64,000 nt of DNA from Stieleria maiorica (GTDB lineage Bacteria > Planctomycetota > Planctomycetia > Pirellulales > Pirellulaceae), in assembly GCF_008035925.1 (NCBI RefSeq), contig NZ_CP036264.1, forward strand, positions 7,225,641 to 7,289,640. Reading direction: 5' to 3'. The translations under genes and the position numbers were made by a program. Below the pieces are notes generated by a model, which saw only the letters and a list, made by a program, of their open reading frames with translations, made no database searches and was not told where the DNA came from. Below, piece after piece: positions 16,712 through 25,425 of the stretch; position 1 is the stretch's first letter; each line of letters opens with the position of its first letter.

Positions 16712-18712
16712 ATGTCCGACGACCATCCTGCGCCCGCAACTGATTCCTCGTACGTCGTTGTCGCACGCCGTTACCGCCCCAGGAATTTCGAAGAATTAGT
16801 CGGTCAGGAGCACGTCGGGAGGGCCTTGACCAACGCGATCGAGACGGGGCGGGTGGGGCATGCCTACCTGTTCACCGGGGCACGTGGGGTCGGGAAAACG
16901 AGCACGGCGCGGATTTTTGCCAAGGCGCTCAACAATCCCGCCGGCCCCAGTGCGACCTTTGACAATGACGATGACGTCGCCCAGGCGATCGATTCGGGCG
17001 AAGACATCGATGTCATCGAAATCGACGGCGCCAGCAACCGGGGGATCGACGAAATCCGCTCCCTGAGGGCCAACGTCGGGGTTCGGCCCAGCCGATCCCG
17101 GTTCAAGATTTACATCATCGACGAAGTCCATATGCTGACCCAGGCGGCCTTCAACGCGCTGTTGAAAACGCTGGAAGAGCCGCCGGAGCATGTGAAGTTC
17201 ATTTTCTGCACGACCGACCCGGAAAAGATGCCGATCACGGTCCTGAGCCGTTGTCAGCGATTCGATTTTGCACCGGTCGAAGTCTCCAAGATCGTCAAAC
17301 GTCTGCAGGAAATCGTCGCTGCGGAAAACGCCCAGGCCGATGAAGCGGCGCTGGAGTTGGTCGCCCGCCGGGCGGCCGGTTCGATGCGGGACAGCCAATC
17401 CTTGCTGGAGCAGGTGCTCAGCTTCAGCGATGGCCATCTGACGGCCGATCAAGTGCACTCGATGCTCGGCACGGCCGACGACGAGCGACTGCATTCGCTG
17501 GCCCAGGCGATGAGCGATCGCGATGCGGCCGCCGCACTGGCGCAGCTGGATGCGGCCGTTGATGCCGGCGTCGATGCCGGACGGATCGCCGAACAATTGC
17601 TGGGGTACTTTCGCGATCTGATGGCCGTCACGGTCGGCTGCGATGCGACACTGCAACGGCATACCGCCGCATCGATGCACGACGAGCTGAAGAAGCTGGG
17701 CCAGGCCTGGGGCCTGCAAACCGTGCTGGCCGTCGTGGCGCTGATCGATCAAACACTGGTCCGAATTCGGCACAGTGTCTACGGTCGCGTCTTGTTGGAA
17801 TCCACCGTGATTCAGATTTGCAATCTGCCGGACTTGCAAGCGATCGCGGACTTGGCCGCGGCAGCCAGCAGCGGAAAACCGCTGCCCGCCGCACCCCCGC
17901 AAAAAAAAAAGCTAACGGCTGAGCCACAGACGGCACCGGCAGTCACACCGACGGTTGCATCGGGGGCGACCCCAGCACCGGCACAGTCACCGTCGGCAGT
18001 GACTCCAGCGGCAGTGACTCCAGCGGCAGTGACTCCAGCGGCAGTGACTCCAGCGGCAGTGACTCCAGCGGCAGTGACTCCAGCGGCAGTGATTCCAGCG
18101 GCAACCTCACCGGTGTCAGCTGCTCCGATGCAGGATCCCGTGTCCTCCCCGCCGATCCCCCAAGTCGCCCCAGCGGCCGCCGACCAAGCAGCTTCGCCCG
18201 CTGCCAGTCAGGCTGCTTCGCCCGCCGCCAGTCAACCTGTTCCGGCCGTTTCGGCACAGCATCGGACCGACGCAGCTTCACCCGACGCGCCGCCGATGCC
18301 CCGGATGAAGCTGTCCTCGTCGAACGTTCAAGAAGTCCTTGCGATGGCGCTCAAGGGCGTGCAGCAAATGACGGCCTCGATCGCCTCGATGGCCGACGTG
18401 CAACTGGAAGGCGATTCGAAGATCAACTTGGTGTTTCCGGCCGAGTCATCGATGTCGATGAAACGGATGGATTTGCCCGAGCATCGTGGTCCGGTCTGCC
18501 AAGCGCTCGCCGAGATCGTCGGTCACCCGGTCACGCTGCAGCTGGTCGCCGGCGCCGCATCACCACGCCGCGCCCAAGCGCCAAAGCCCGCGCCCAAAGC
18601 ATCGGCAAAGGAACGCATGGAACGGATGCGAGAGATCGAATCTCATCCCTGGATCCAAGCTTGCGTGCAAACCTTCCAAGCCGAGATCGTCAAAATCGAT
18701 CCCAAGCAATAA
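16712..18712 (+). CDS. dnaX: DNA polymerase III subunit tau (and possibly gamma), clamp loader
   Basis: 666 aa clamp-loader ATPase. The AAA+ domain has Walker A GARGVGKTST (56-65), Walker B YIIDEVHML (134-142) and an SRC sensor (LSRCQRF); the GASNRGIDEIR and NALLKTLEEPP motifs are typical. The zinc-binding Cys cluster normally between KALN and the IEIDGAS segment is absent (residues 71-100 contain no Cys). After the collar region (to about residue 385) come an A10 run at 17901-17910 and a long Ala/Pro/Thr-rich linker with a 15-bp tandem repeat. A folded tau-specific C-terminal domain (about 530-666) ends in HPWIQACVQTFQAEIVKIDPK. Slippage on the A10 run would yield a 400- or 403-residue product equivalent to gamma. 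It is transcribed alone. Confidence 0.95.
   Translation: MSDDHPAPATDSSYVVVARRYRPRNFEELVGQEHVGRALTNAIETGRVGHAYLFTGARGVGKTSTARIFAKALNNPAGPSATFDNDDDVAQAIDSGEDIDVIEIDGASNRGIDEIRSLRANVGVRPSRSRFKIYIIDEVHMLTQAAFNALLKTLEEPPEHVKFIFCTTDPEKMPITVLSRCQRFDFAPVEVSKIVKRLQEIVAAENAQADEAALELVARRAAGSMRDSQSLLEQVLSFSDGHLTADQVHSMLGTADDERLHSLAQAMSDRDAAAALAQLDAAVDAGVDAGRIAEQLLGYFRDLMAVTVGCDATLQRHTAASMHDELKKLGQAWGLQTVLAVVALIDQTLVRIRHSVYGRVLLESTVIQICNLPDLQAIADLAAAASSGKPLPAAPPQKKKLTAEPQTAPAVTPTVASGATPAPAQSPSAVTPAAVTPAAVTPAAVTPAAVTPAAVTPAAVIPAATSPVSAAPMQDPVSSPPIPQVAPAAADQAASPAASQAASPAASQPVPAVSAQHRTDAASPDAPPMPRMKLSSSNVQEVLAMALKGVQQMTASIASMADVQLEGDSKINLVFPAESSMSMKRMDLPEHRGPVCQALAEIVGHPVTLQLVAGAASPRRAQAPKPAPKASAKERMERMREIESHPWIQACVQTFQAEIVKIDPKQ
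17900..17911 (+). promoter_or_regulatory. A10 slippage / frameshift site in dnaX
   Basis: Ten consecutive A between C17900 and G17911, read as CAA AAA AAA AAG. Losing one A gives AGC TAA (stop after 400 residues); gaining one, or a -1 ribosomal slip, gives GCT AAC GGC TGA (stop after 403 residues). Both ends fall just after the conserved clamp-loader core, where gamma ends in Escherichia coli and Thermus thermophilus. The run is striking in a GC-rich gene. Confidence 0.7.
17996..18100 (+). repeat. 15-bp coding tandem repeat in dnaX linker, 7 copies
   Basis: Seven head-to-tail copies of GCAGTGACTCCAGCG, six perfect and the last with one substitution, encode Ala-Val-Thr-Pro-Ala units in the interdomain linker of DnaX. 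The unit keeps the frame, so length should vary between strains. Confidence 0.95.
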
Positions 18713-20364
18713 GTCGCCTCTTTAAAACCGATTGTCCACAACAGCCAGGGCTTGGTGGGTCGATCGGGGTGCACCTGAAGGGCACCGAGTCTGCCACCTC
18801 CAGACCGGACCTACAATACATGCCGATCGATGGTTCCGGCGGAACGTTCTTGTCGTCTGGACTTCGATCTGGTGAACGCATTTGGATCTACACTGCGTCT
18901 CTGATCGGCTCCACACAAAGCCTCGGGTCATTCGCGTTCAAACACTCCAAGGCAACGAAGCGCAATGTTAGTCGATCAAAATACACCCATTGTCTTTGAC
19001 GAGACAATGTCCTCAGCCAGGAAGTGTTTCGTGGGTCAAAGACGGGGTGTGAGCGCAGTCGTGCAACGATGTTGTAAGTTGGATGATTCAACCACCGCAG
19101 GTACCACGGATGGCGGTTGATTCGTCGTTGTCTAGCGGTGAACAAATTCGTATCGCTTGAGTTGGCGGGCATGGCAGATCACTCGGGTTAAGAGAAATCT
19201 TGGTGAAGAAAACTCGCGTTGTCTAAGCCGCCCGACGACGCAGGTTGGAGCAGTAAGCAAGTCATGGACCAAACCGACACGCGGAATCGCTGTTTAGGCC
19301 CGGGAGTGTGCGTTCAGACCGCAATTTACCGACTCAAATCGATGACGCACTTTCTTTTTGCTGGCGCGACGTTTAGTGCAGCAGGTTGATGTATTGTTTG
19401 CTTCGCTGAAAGTCGAAGCATTCCTAAAGGACAACTGCGCAATTGTTTCGCAGGTTGCAAATGCTGTTGTAATGCGCGATTCAATACCGGCGTCACGGTG
19501 CACCTTGCTGGACATTTGGCGGATTGCCCATCGCAATGGCCCTGGGTGATCCGGGGTATCTGCAGTGGGGTTGTGCAGGGGCGATCGCTGCGGCGTGAAG
19601 CGTTGGCGGTTGTGTCGAATCCGCCTTCTGCTTCGTCTCGAATCGTGATTCACGTCATTCGTAAAACTGAAGTGATTGAGTCGATTCCTATTGCAGATCG
19701 TCGCGATGAATCACGATTGATTCGCACGTCGATGGGCGTTGTTTGCGTGTGTTTACTAGATCGTTCTTTGCGCATCGAGCCAACCAATGTTTAGCTGCGC
19801 GCCCGTACAAGTGCGAGTGTGCGCGGTGGCTGTGTGACGGCCCGTGTGCAGTTCCATCTTTCCATGTGACCAGCACATTTCTCTTCGGTGAATAAAACTT
19901 CACATTGCATTTCAACGCGCGAATGAACTCCGCTAACGTCAGTCGACGCGGCTTACGTTACCACGGCAAAGATTCGATCCAACATCTCTCTTGCCAAGGC
20001 ATGATTGGTGGTTAGCCTACCGCCGCAGCGTGAGGGGGCACACACGCGAGTTGGATTGCTCGCCGGTGTCACCCATGCGGACGAAGTCCGAAGTGATCGA
20101 TCGAAGATGCACCCAGACGTCTTGCTCGGTCGCACGTTAGGCCTGCAAAAGCCGTTTTGATTTGCCTTGTTGGATTGTTGCAGCCGCGGTGGATGTCACC
20201 CAAAGGGACGAAGTCCAGGTTGGCGGCGCCTGGAGTGTGGCTGGCTTTTCTCGTGCGACCGGACTTGTTCATTTCGTCGGCCAGCTGTTTGCAGGCGTGG
20301 GGCTCTCTCAACGATCTAGACCACTTTTCGCGTCAAGCACTTTCCCTCCCTCCCCACTGAAACT
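18713..20364. other. Gene-poor 1.65 kb leader upstream of the exopolysaccharide locus
   Basis: No credible gene; the short frames (up to 112 codons, for example at 18661-18999 and 19498-19794) have no recognisable motif and overlap one another in different frames. The sequence is visibly more AT-rich than the surrounding genes. Two partly matching segments about 120 bp apart (20050-20090 and 20169-20217) each contain TTGGATTG, then TGTCACCCA, then a small hairpin GGAC-GAA-GTCC. This points to a structured leader or to decayed repeats. The promoter of the large downstream operon must lie here, but no clear -35/-10 pair could be fixed by eye. Confidence 0.5.
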
Positions 20365-22797
20365 ATGAAGCGATACGAAGACGAGGCTTTCGAGGCTGAC
20401 GACGGCGCGGAATTGAACATTGATCTGCTGGGGATCGTCCGTCGCCGATTTCATCTGATCATGCTAGGGCTTTTGGTCGGGTCGACGTGCGCCACAATTT
20501 TTTTCGTCAAGCAAAAGCCGGTCTACCAGTCAAGCTTGGCGGTGCTCGTCGGGCAGTTGTCAACGAAAGTTGCCGCCACTGGTGTGAGGGACGCGTCTGA
20601 CGGTGCCGTGACAATGCAAGAGGAGATTCTTTCGACTCACGTGGAGCTTTTCGGGAGTCCCAAGATCCTCAAGCAGGCGATCGAGCGGGAGAGTTTGGGC
20701 CGCAGTGTGGGGCAGCTCCAGCGCGGGCTGTCGATCAGCACGGGCGGCGAAGGGGCCGGAAGTGCGGCAAGCCTGTTGAAAGCGACGTACAAGGACGAGG
20801 ACCCCGAGGTTGCCGCCCGGGTGCTTCAGGCGATCTTTGACACCTATCAGAACTACGTCGAGGGGCATTCGGAGAATGTCGGTGCCGAGGCGGCCGAGTT
20901 GATTGCAAAGGCCCAGCTTCGAAACGAGATGGATTTGCGGAAGGCGGATGAGGAGTATCGGAACTTTGTTGCATCGGTGCCGGCGTTGGTGAATGTCAGT
21001 GGCAGCGGTGTCGGGACGCTGGAGGATGTGCACCGGGCACGGTTGAAAAGCATTGAAGAAGAATTGGCTTCGGTTCGGCGTGTGCTTGCCGAAACTCGCT
21101 CCAGGCGATCGGTCATCGCCGAAGCCGTGGACGGGAAGGCGCCGGAGGAGATCACCGATGCTGACGTGATGACCCTGCTGAGCGACACGGAGGTCACGCG
21201 ACTGCAGGCGCTGATCAGCATCAAGAAGCAACGGCAGCCTGGGAGTGCGGGGGAAAGTGAGTCTCAGGCAATCGCAAGGAGTTCCCGTCAGTCTGCCGCG
21301 CAGCGGTTGTTGGAACTGACAAGCAAGCGGCGGGTCTTGGTGACGGCGTTTGGGATGGGGCATCCGAGTGTGGTGGCGCTTGACGCGGAGATCAGGGCGT
21401 TCGAAAAGATCGGCGAGTTGTCCGATGCGGAGCAGGCTGGGGGTGCCGGTGAAAAGGCGTTTGATGTCCCGCCGTCGGAAATTCTGGGGACCTATTACGC
21501 AGTGCTGAAAAGCGACTTGAATGAATTTGCAAGGCGCGAGGCTGAATTGCTGGCGCTTTCGGATCAGGAGACAAAGCTGGCCAAGCAGGTCGAGCTGGAC
21601 TTTCTCAAAGGTGCGTCACTCAAGGCAAATCTGGATCGTGCTCAGAACCGCTACGACGAAGTCTTCAAGCGTTTGCAAGAGTTGAATCTCACCAATGACT
21701 ACTCCGGGTTCTCCACGGACCTGCTGGTGATGCCGGTTCCGGCCAGCGTGCCGATCTGGCCCTCCAAGTCAAAGATCGCAATGATGGGCATCATGGGCGG
21801 GCTGATGTTGGGGCTGGGGTTGGCCATGCTGGCCGAGTTGGCCGATCGGACGTTCAAGGATCCCGGTGAAGTTGAGAGTGTGGTCGGGGCGCCGATCTTG
21901 GCTCACATGCCCATGCTGCGTGAATCGAAACTGCAGAAGCGTGTGATTAAGGGGTCGGCGATTTCGCCGATGGTGGCGTCGTTTCATTTGCCCCGCGCAG
22001 TCGACTCGGAGACGTTTCGGGTCGTTCGGACATCCGTTCTGTTCTTGGCCAAGAAGCAATCCAAGCAGGTCTTTTTGCTGACCAGTCCCAGTCCCGCAGA
22101 CGGCAAGTCCACGATGGTTTCAAACCTGGCTGTTTCGATGGCCCAGGCCGGCAAGCGTGTGCTGCTCGTCGATGCGGACATGCGGCGGCCGACGATTGAC
22201 AAGGTGTTTGGCGTCGAACGTTCCCCCGGGCTTTCCGATTACTTGAACGGCGTGGTCAGCTTTTCGGAGTGTCAGCAGGATTGCGAGCAGCTCAACTTGG
22301 CCGTGTGCCCTGCCGGTTCGCGGACCTCGTCCCCGTCGGAATTACTTGAATCCGAGCAGTTCGCAGAGTTTATCGCACAGGCTCGGCAGTCCTTCGACAT
22401 GGTGTTTATCGATTCCCCGCCCCTGCTGGCTGTCACCGATCCTGCGATCATCACGTTGCACGTCGACAGTTGCCTGTTGGCCGTCCGGATCGAAAAGAAC
22501 AGTCGGACGTTTGTCGAACGCGCTGCCGAGATCCTCCGCGACCACCACGTGCCGATCGATGGTGTGATCGTCAACAGTCGCGACTCGCGCCGTCGGGGGT
22601 ATGGGTACAGTAGTTACAACTACTACGGTAAAGGCCAGTATGGTTACGTCGACAGCTATCGACGTTATTACGAAGCGGAAGAGGAAGACGAGCCGGCTCG
22701 CGTCAACGGGCGGTCGCACAAACGCATCAACGGCCAAGTAGCAAAGGTAAACGGCCGCACCGCCACCAGCGATCGCTTGATCTCTGGAAAACGCTAG
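20365..22797 (+). CDS. Wzc-type polysaccharide co-polymerase / tyrosine autokinase
   Basis: 810 aa inner-membrane protein controlling polysaccharide chain length and export. The N-terminal Wzz domain starts after the first membrane helix (FHLIMLGLLVGSTCATIFFV, 29-48); a long coiled-coil periplasmic region follows (about 170-440), then the GNVR/proline-rich segment VMPVPASVPIWPSK and the second helix (470-491). The BY-kinase domain shows Walker A SPADGKST (576-583), Walker A' LVDADMRRP (601-609) and Walker B MVFIDSPP (679-686). The C-terminal tail has ten tyrosines within residues 746-769, the usual autophosphorylation cluster, and then an acidic and basic extension. First gene of the exopolysaccharide locus, after a 1.65 kb leader. 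Confidence 0.95.
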   Translation: MKRYEDEAFEADDGAELNIDLLGIVRRRFHLIMLGLLVGSTCATIFFVKQKPVYQSSLAVLVGQLSTKVAATGVRDASDGAVTMQEEILSTHVELFGSPKILKQAIERESLGRSVGQLQRGLSISTGGEGAGSAASLLKATYKDEDPEVAARVLQAIFDTYQNYVEGHSENVGAEAAELIAKAQLRNEMDLRKADEEYRNFVASVPALVNVSGSGVGTLEDVHRARLKSIEEELASVRRVLAETRSRRSVIAEAVDGKAPEEITDADVMTLLSDTEVTRLQALISIKKQRQPGSAGESESQAIARSSRQSAAQRLLELTSKRRVLVTAFGMGHPSVVALDAEIRAFEKIGELSDAEQAGGAGEKAFDVPPSEILGTYYAVLKSDLNEFARREAELLALSDQETKLAKQVELDFLKGASLKANLDRAQNRYDEVFKRLQELNLTNDYSGFSTDLLVMPVPASVPIWPSKSKIAMMGIMGGLMLGLGLAMLAELADRTFKDPGEVESVVGAPILAHMPMLRESKLQKRVIKGSAISPMVASFHLPRAVDSETFRVVRTSVLFLAKKQSKQVFLLTSPSPADGKSTMVSNLAVSMAQAGKRVLLVDADMRRPTIDKVFGVERSPGLSDYLNGVVSFSECQQDCEQLNLAVCPAGSRTSSPSELLESEQFAEFIAQARQSFDMVFIDSPPLLAVTDPAIITLHVDSCLLAVRIEKNSRTFVERAAEILRDHHVPIDGVIVNSRDSRRRGYGYSSYNYYGKGQYGYVDSYRRYYEAEEEDEPARVNGRSHKRINGQVAKVNGRTATSDRLISGKR

Positions 22798-22800
22798 TAA

Positions 22801-22853
22801 ACGTTGGTGTTTGGACGTTGGCAAGCGTTGGTGTCTAGGCTTTAGCCGATTCC
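22801..22853. repeat. CGTTGGTGT...CTTTAGCCG dispersed repeat
   Basis: ACGTTGGTGTTT at 22801 is followed by CGTTGGTGTCTAGGCTTTAG at 22826. The second copy matches the reverse complement of 10309-10333, so it belongs to the same dispersed family. It sits in the 288-bp spacer between the kinase and the sugar-phosphate transferase; the rest of that spacer shows no gene. Confidence 0.6.
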
Positions 22854-23085
22854 CGATCCCCGCCCACCGTACGGCGTCCTTTCGAGGTCGGCGCCGGGAG
22901 TCCTTCGGGCGACCTCCCGTAAAAGCCATCGTGCCTCGCAGATCGCCCCAGGCTGTGCACCAACACCTTTCCGATCAACTGTCGGCTTCTAGCCATCAAT
23001 TGAAACAACGCTCCACTGCGATGCCTTGTTCCCTCAGACCTATCCTGGTTCTCGTTTACTCCGGTCATGGAAGTGTGTGAATTCG

Positions 23086-24783
23086 ATGAACGCGACCATT
23101 AAACAACCGTCAAATGTTTCACCTGTCCGAGTGGGCGTCGCGACTGCGCCGCCGAATGGGGCGGGTGGCAAGATTGATGCCGCTTCGCTGCAAAAGCTTG
23201 GCACGTCGGCGGCATTGGCCTTGGGGCGAAGGCAGGCCTGGTATGACTTTCGATCGACGGCGCCACTGCTGGTTTTCGATGTTCTCGCTGCCGGCCTGGC
23301 CGTTTCCTTGGCAACCATTATACATCGCTTAAACGGCGGAACACCGCACCTGACGTTTTGCGTCGGCGTGGTCTTGCTGGTTCTATTGATGCATCGGATC
23401 CACGGCCTCTATCCGGCCTGTGGGGCGAGCTACTCGGACGAGTTTCGCGGGATCATGCGAACATGCATCGTCGTCACGGTGGGGTCGGCATTCGGGCTCT
23501 TGATGGGTTCCAGCTTGCATGCGTTTCCTTGGCTCTGTTGGGGGACGTTGTCCACCACGTTGTTCGTGAGTTTGGCGGCGGTGCGTCCGGTGGCCAGACG
23601 TTTGCTCAGTGAGTTTGACTGGTGGACCCAGCCCGTCGTGATCGTCGGCAATGGCAGCGCAAGTCGGCGACTCTACGAGCGACTGGATCGCTCACGTCAT
23701 GAAGGGTTGCGACCGGCAGGGATCATTTTCGATCCGACCCGGCATTGGGATGGCGTTCCCGCGGTGAATGAATCCGAATCGAAGCTCGTGGGAACTCCAT
23801 TGCACGAACAACCCGGCGGGCAGTTCTATCGGATCGACTCGCCTGAAGAATTGCGACGTCCGAGCGGTGACACGAATGGTCGCTCCGTCAGTCACGGTGC
23901 TCCGGTGCGTCGCTCGGAAAGCTGCTGGTTGGGGCCGACGACGGAGCTGGAGTCGATTCTTCACGGTACCGGTGCCTGCCGTCTGGCGTTGGCCGAACAG
24001 GACGCCGGCCAGTGGCAAGACTATCATGCATTCCATGGCATCCCACACGTGATGCTGCCGATGGACTTTTCCTACCACCCGACCGAATCGGTGCGTCTGG
24101 CCGAGCGGGGAGAGGCGATCGAGCTTCACTGCTACACCGCGTTGACCAGCCCCCACGCCCAGTTGGCCAAGCGGGTGATCGACCTTGCCCTGGTGTTGCT
24201 GACCCTTCCGTTCTGGTTGCCGTTGATGGCGGGCATCGCGATCGCCATCAAAATCTTCGATCCAGGCCCCGTGTTTTATTACCAGGACCGCGTCGGACGA
24301 TTCCGGACACCGTTTCGGGCGATCAAGTTTCGCAGCATGGTCTGCGACGCGGATCGACGATTGCGAGAGTATCTGGAGCAAAATCCGCAAATGATGAAGG
24401 AGTGGAAGCGGACCCACAAGCTGCAAAAGGACCCTCGCGTCACCAAGATCGGCAACTTTTTGAGAAAGACCAGCTTGGACGAACTGCCACAGCTGTTCAA
24501 CGTGCTGCTGGGTGAAATGAGTCTGGTGGGGCCGCGGCCGATCATCGACAGCGGCGACTACGACCGCGAGTACATCCAGGACTACCCAGAAGTGTTTGAG
24601 CTGTACCAGATGGTGCGTCCCGGAATCACGGGACTCTGGCAAGTCTCCGGACGCAATTCCACCACCTACACCCAACGCGTCTTCATGGACCGTTTCTATC
24701 TCCACAACTGGTCAATCGGTCTGGACATCTTCATCCTCTGGCGAACCGTTAAAACGGCCCTCTTCCGTGAAGGGGCTTGTTAG
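23086..24783 (+). CDS. Exopolysaccharide polyprenyl glycosylphosphotransferase (initiating sugar transferase)
   Basis: 565 aa membrane enzyme that transfers a sugar-1-phosphate to undecaprenyl phosphate, the first step of repeat-unit synthesis (WbaP/WcaJ-type). The ATG at 23086 (MNATIKQPS) is preferred to the open frame from 23026. Four or five hydrophobic segments (LLVFDVLAAGLAVSLATIIH, LTFCVGVVLLVLLM, CIVVTVGSAFGLLMGSSL, LCWGTLSTTLFVSLAAV) precede a CoA-binding-like region (PVVIVGNGSASRRLYERL). The catalytic C-terminal domain starts at KRVIDLALVLLTLPFWLPL, with IKFRSMVCDAD, KTSLDELPQLFNVLLGEMSLVGPRP and GITGLWQVSGR all present. The middle region (residues 220-320) is longer and less conserved than usual. 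Nucleotide-sugar specificity cannot be read from the sequence. Confidence 0.92.
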   Translation: MNATIKQPSNVSPVRVGVATAPPNGAGGKIDAASLQKLGTSAALALGRRQAWYDFRSTAPLLVFDVLAAGLAVSLATIIHRLNGGTPHLTFCVGVVLLVLLMHRIHGLYPACGASYSDEFRGIMRTCIVVTVGSAFGLLMGSSLHAFPWLCWGTLSTTLFVSLAAVRPVARRLLSEFDWWTQPVVIVGNGSASRRLYERLDRSRHEGLRPAGIIFDPTRHWDGVPAVNESESKLVGTPLHEQPGGQFYRIDSPEELRRPSGDTNGRSVSHGAPVRRSESCWLGPTTELESILHGTGACRLALAEQDAGQWQDYHAFHGIPHVMLPMDFSYHPTESVRLAERGEAIELHCYTALTSPHAQLAKRVIDLALVLLTLPFWLPLMAGIAIAIKIFDPGPVFYYQDRVGRFRTPFRAIKFRSMVCDADRRLREYLEQNPQMMKEWKRTHKLQKDPRVTKIGNFLRKTSLDELPQLFNVLLGEMSLVGPRPIIDSGDYDREYIQDYPEVFELYQMVRPGITGLWQVSGRNSTTYTQRVFMDRFYLHNWSIGLDIFILWRTVKTALFREGAC

Positions 24784-24786
24784 AGA

Positions 24787-25419
24787 AGAGTTGGCAGTCG
24801 TTAGTAGACAGTCGTCAGTAGGTACGGGACTTGAAAAGTTTGGCTGGGTTTGAGGATTTAGAGGTTTGGAAGCGGGCAGTCGAGTTGAGTGCAGCCATTT
24901 ATGTTGAGACGCATTCGCTGCGGGACTTTGGGTTTCGTGATCAGATTACACGTGCCGGGCTTTCGGTTCCGTCGAACATTGCGGAAGGAATGGAGCGTTC
25001 GACGGTGGCGGATCAGTGTCGCTTTCTCGACTATGCACGCGGATCTTGCGGAGAAGTGCGAACACAGGTCATTGTCGGGATGAAAGTCGGGTTCATCAAC
25101 GAATCCACAGCCCAACACTGGCGACAAGAAACTAAAGAGCTCTCCGCAATGCTCCAAGGCCTGATCAAAAGCATCAGGAGAAGGGAAAAGTAGTCAGTTG
25201 GCAGGAAGGCGAAGAAGACGAGAAGGAAGAAAAGGCGGATAGACGGATTCAGGCGAATGCCCTTGGTTGGTGATCACATCGAATCCCTGAATCAATGCCG
25301 GCTCAACAACTGCCAGCCGCCCTCCTTTCCCTGCTAGCGACACCGCCTACTCTATCAACTCATGCTCTCTTTTTCCCTTACTGCCAACTGACTACTGCCA
25401 ACTGACTACTGCCAACTCT
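24787..25419. repeat. AGTTGGCAGTAGTC repeats flanking the four-helix-bundle ORF
   Basis: Left copy at 24787-24820 (AGAGTTGGCAGTCGTTAG and a degenerate second unit), middle copy at 25189-25204 (AGTAGTCAGTTGGCAG), and right array at 25381-25419, which is three units in the opposite orientation (ctgccaactgactact). The coding ORF 24831-25193 lies between left and middle copies, and a gene-free 180-bp purine/pyrimidine-biased stretch lies between middle and right copies. The arrangement has the form of inverted terminal repeats. Confidence 0.75.
24831..25193 (+). CDS. Four-helix-bundle protein (23S rRNA IVP / S23 family)
   Basis: 120 aa, TTG start (the first in-frame start giving the family N terminus FEDLEVWKRAVELS). 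Conserved family elements: FEDLEVWKRA, the QITRAGLSVPSNIAEGMER signature, the FLDYARGSCGEVRTQ helix, and a final ETKELSAMLQGLIKSI helix. These small proteins form helical bundles and were first noticed inside intervening sequences of 23S rRNA genes; their function is unknown. Here the ORF interrupts an exopolysaccharide operon between the initiating transferase and gmd, and is bounded by inverted AGTTGGCAG repeats, which suggests a mobile or formerly mobile cassette. Confidence 0.85.
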   Translation: MKSLAGFEDLEVWKRAVELSAAIYVETHSLRDFGFRDQITRAGLSVPSNIAEGMERSTVADQCRFLDYARGSCGEVRTQVIVGMKVGFINESTAQHWRQETKELSAMLQGLIKSIRRREK

Positions 25420-25425
25420 AAACCC

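Noticed and set aside
18661..19794. Several frames of 60-112 codons in the leader of the exopolysaccharide operon
   Set aside because: They overlap each other in different frames and strands, none has a recognisable motif or consistent codon bias, and one begins inside dnaX.
20050..20217. c-di-GMP riboswitch upstream of wzc
   Set aside because: The conserved core sequences of class I and class II c-di-GMP riboswitches are not present; only small GAA-loop hairpins are seen.
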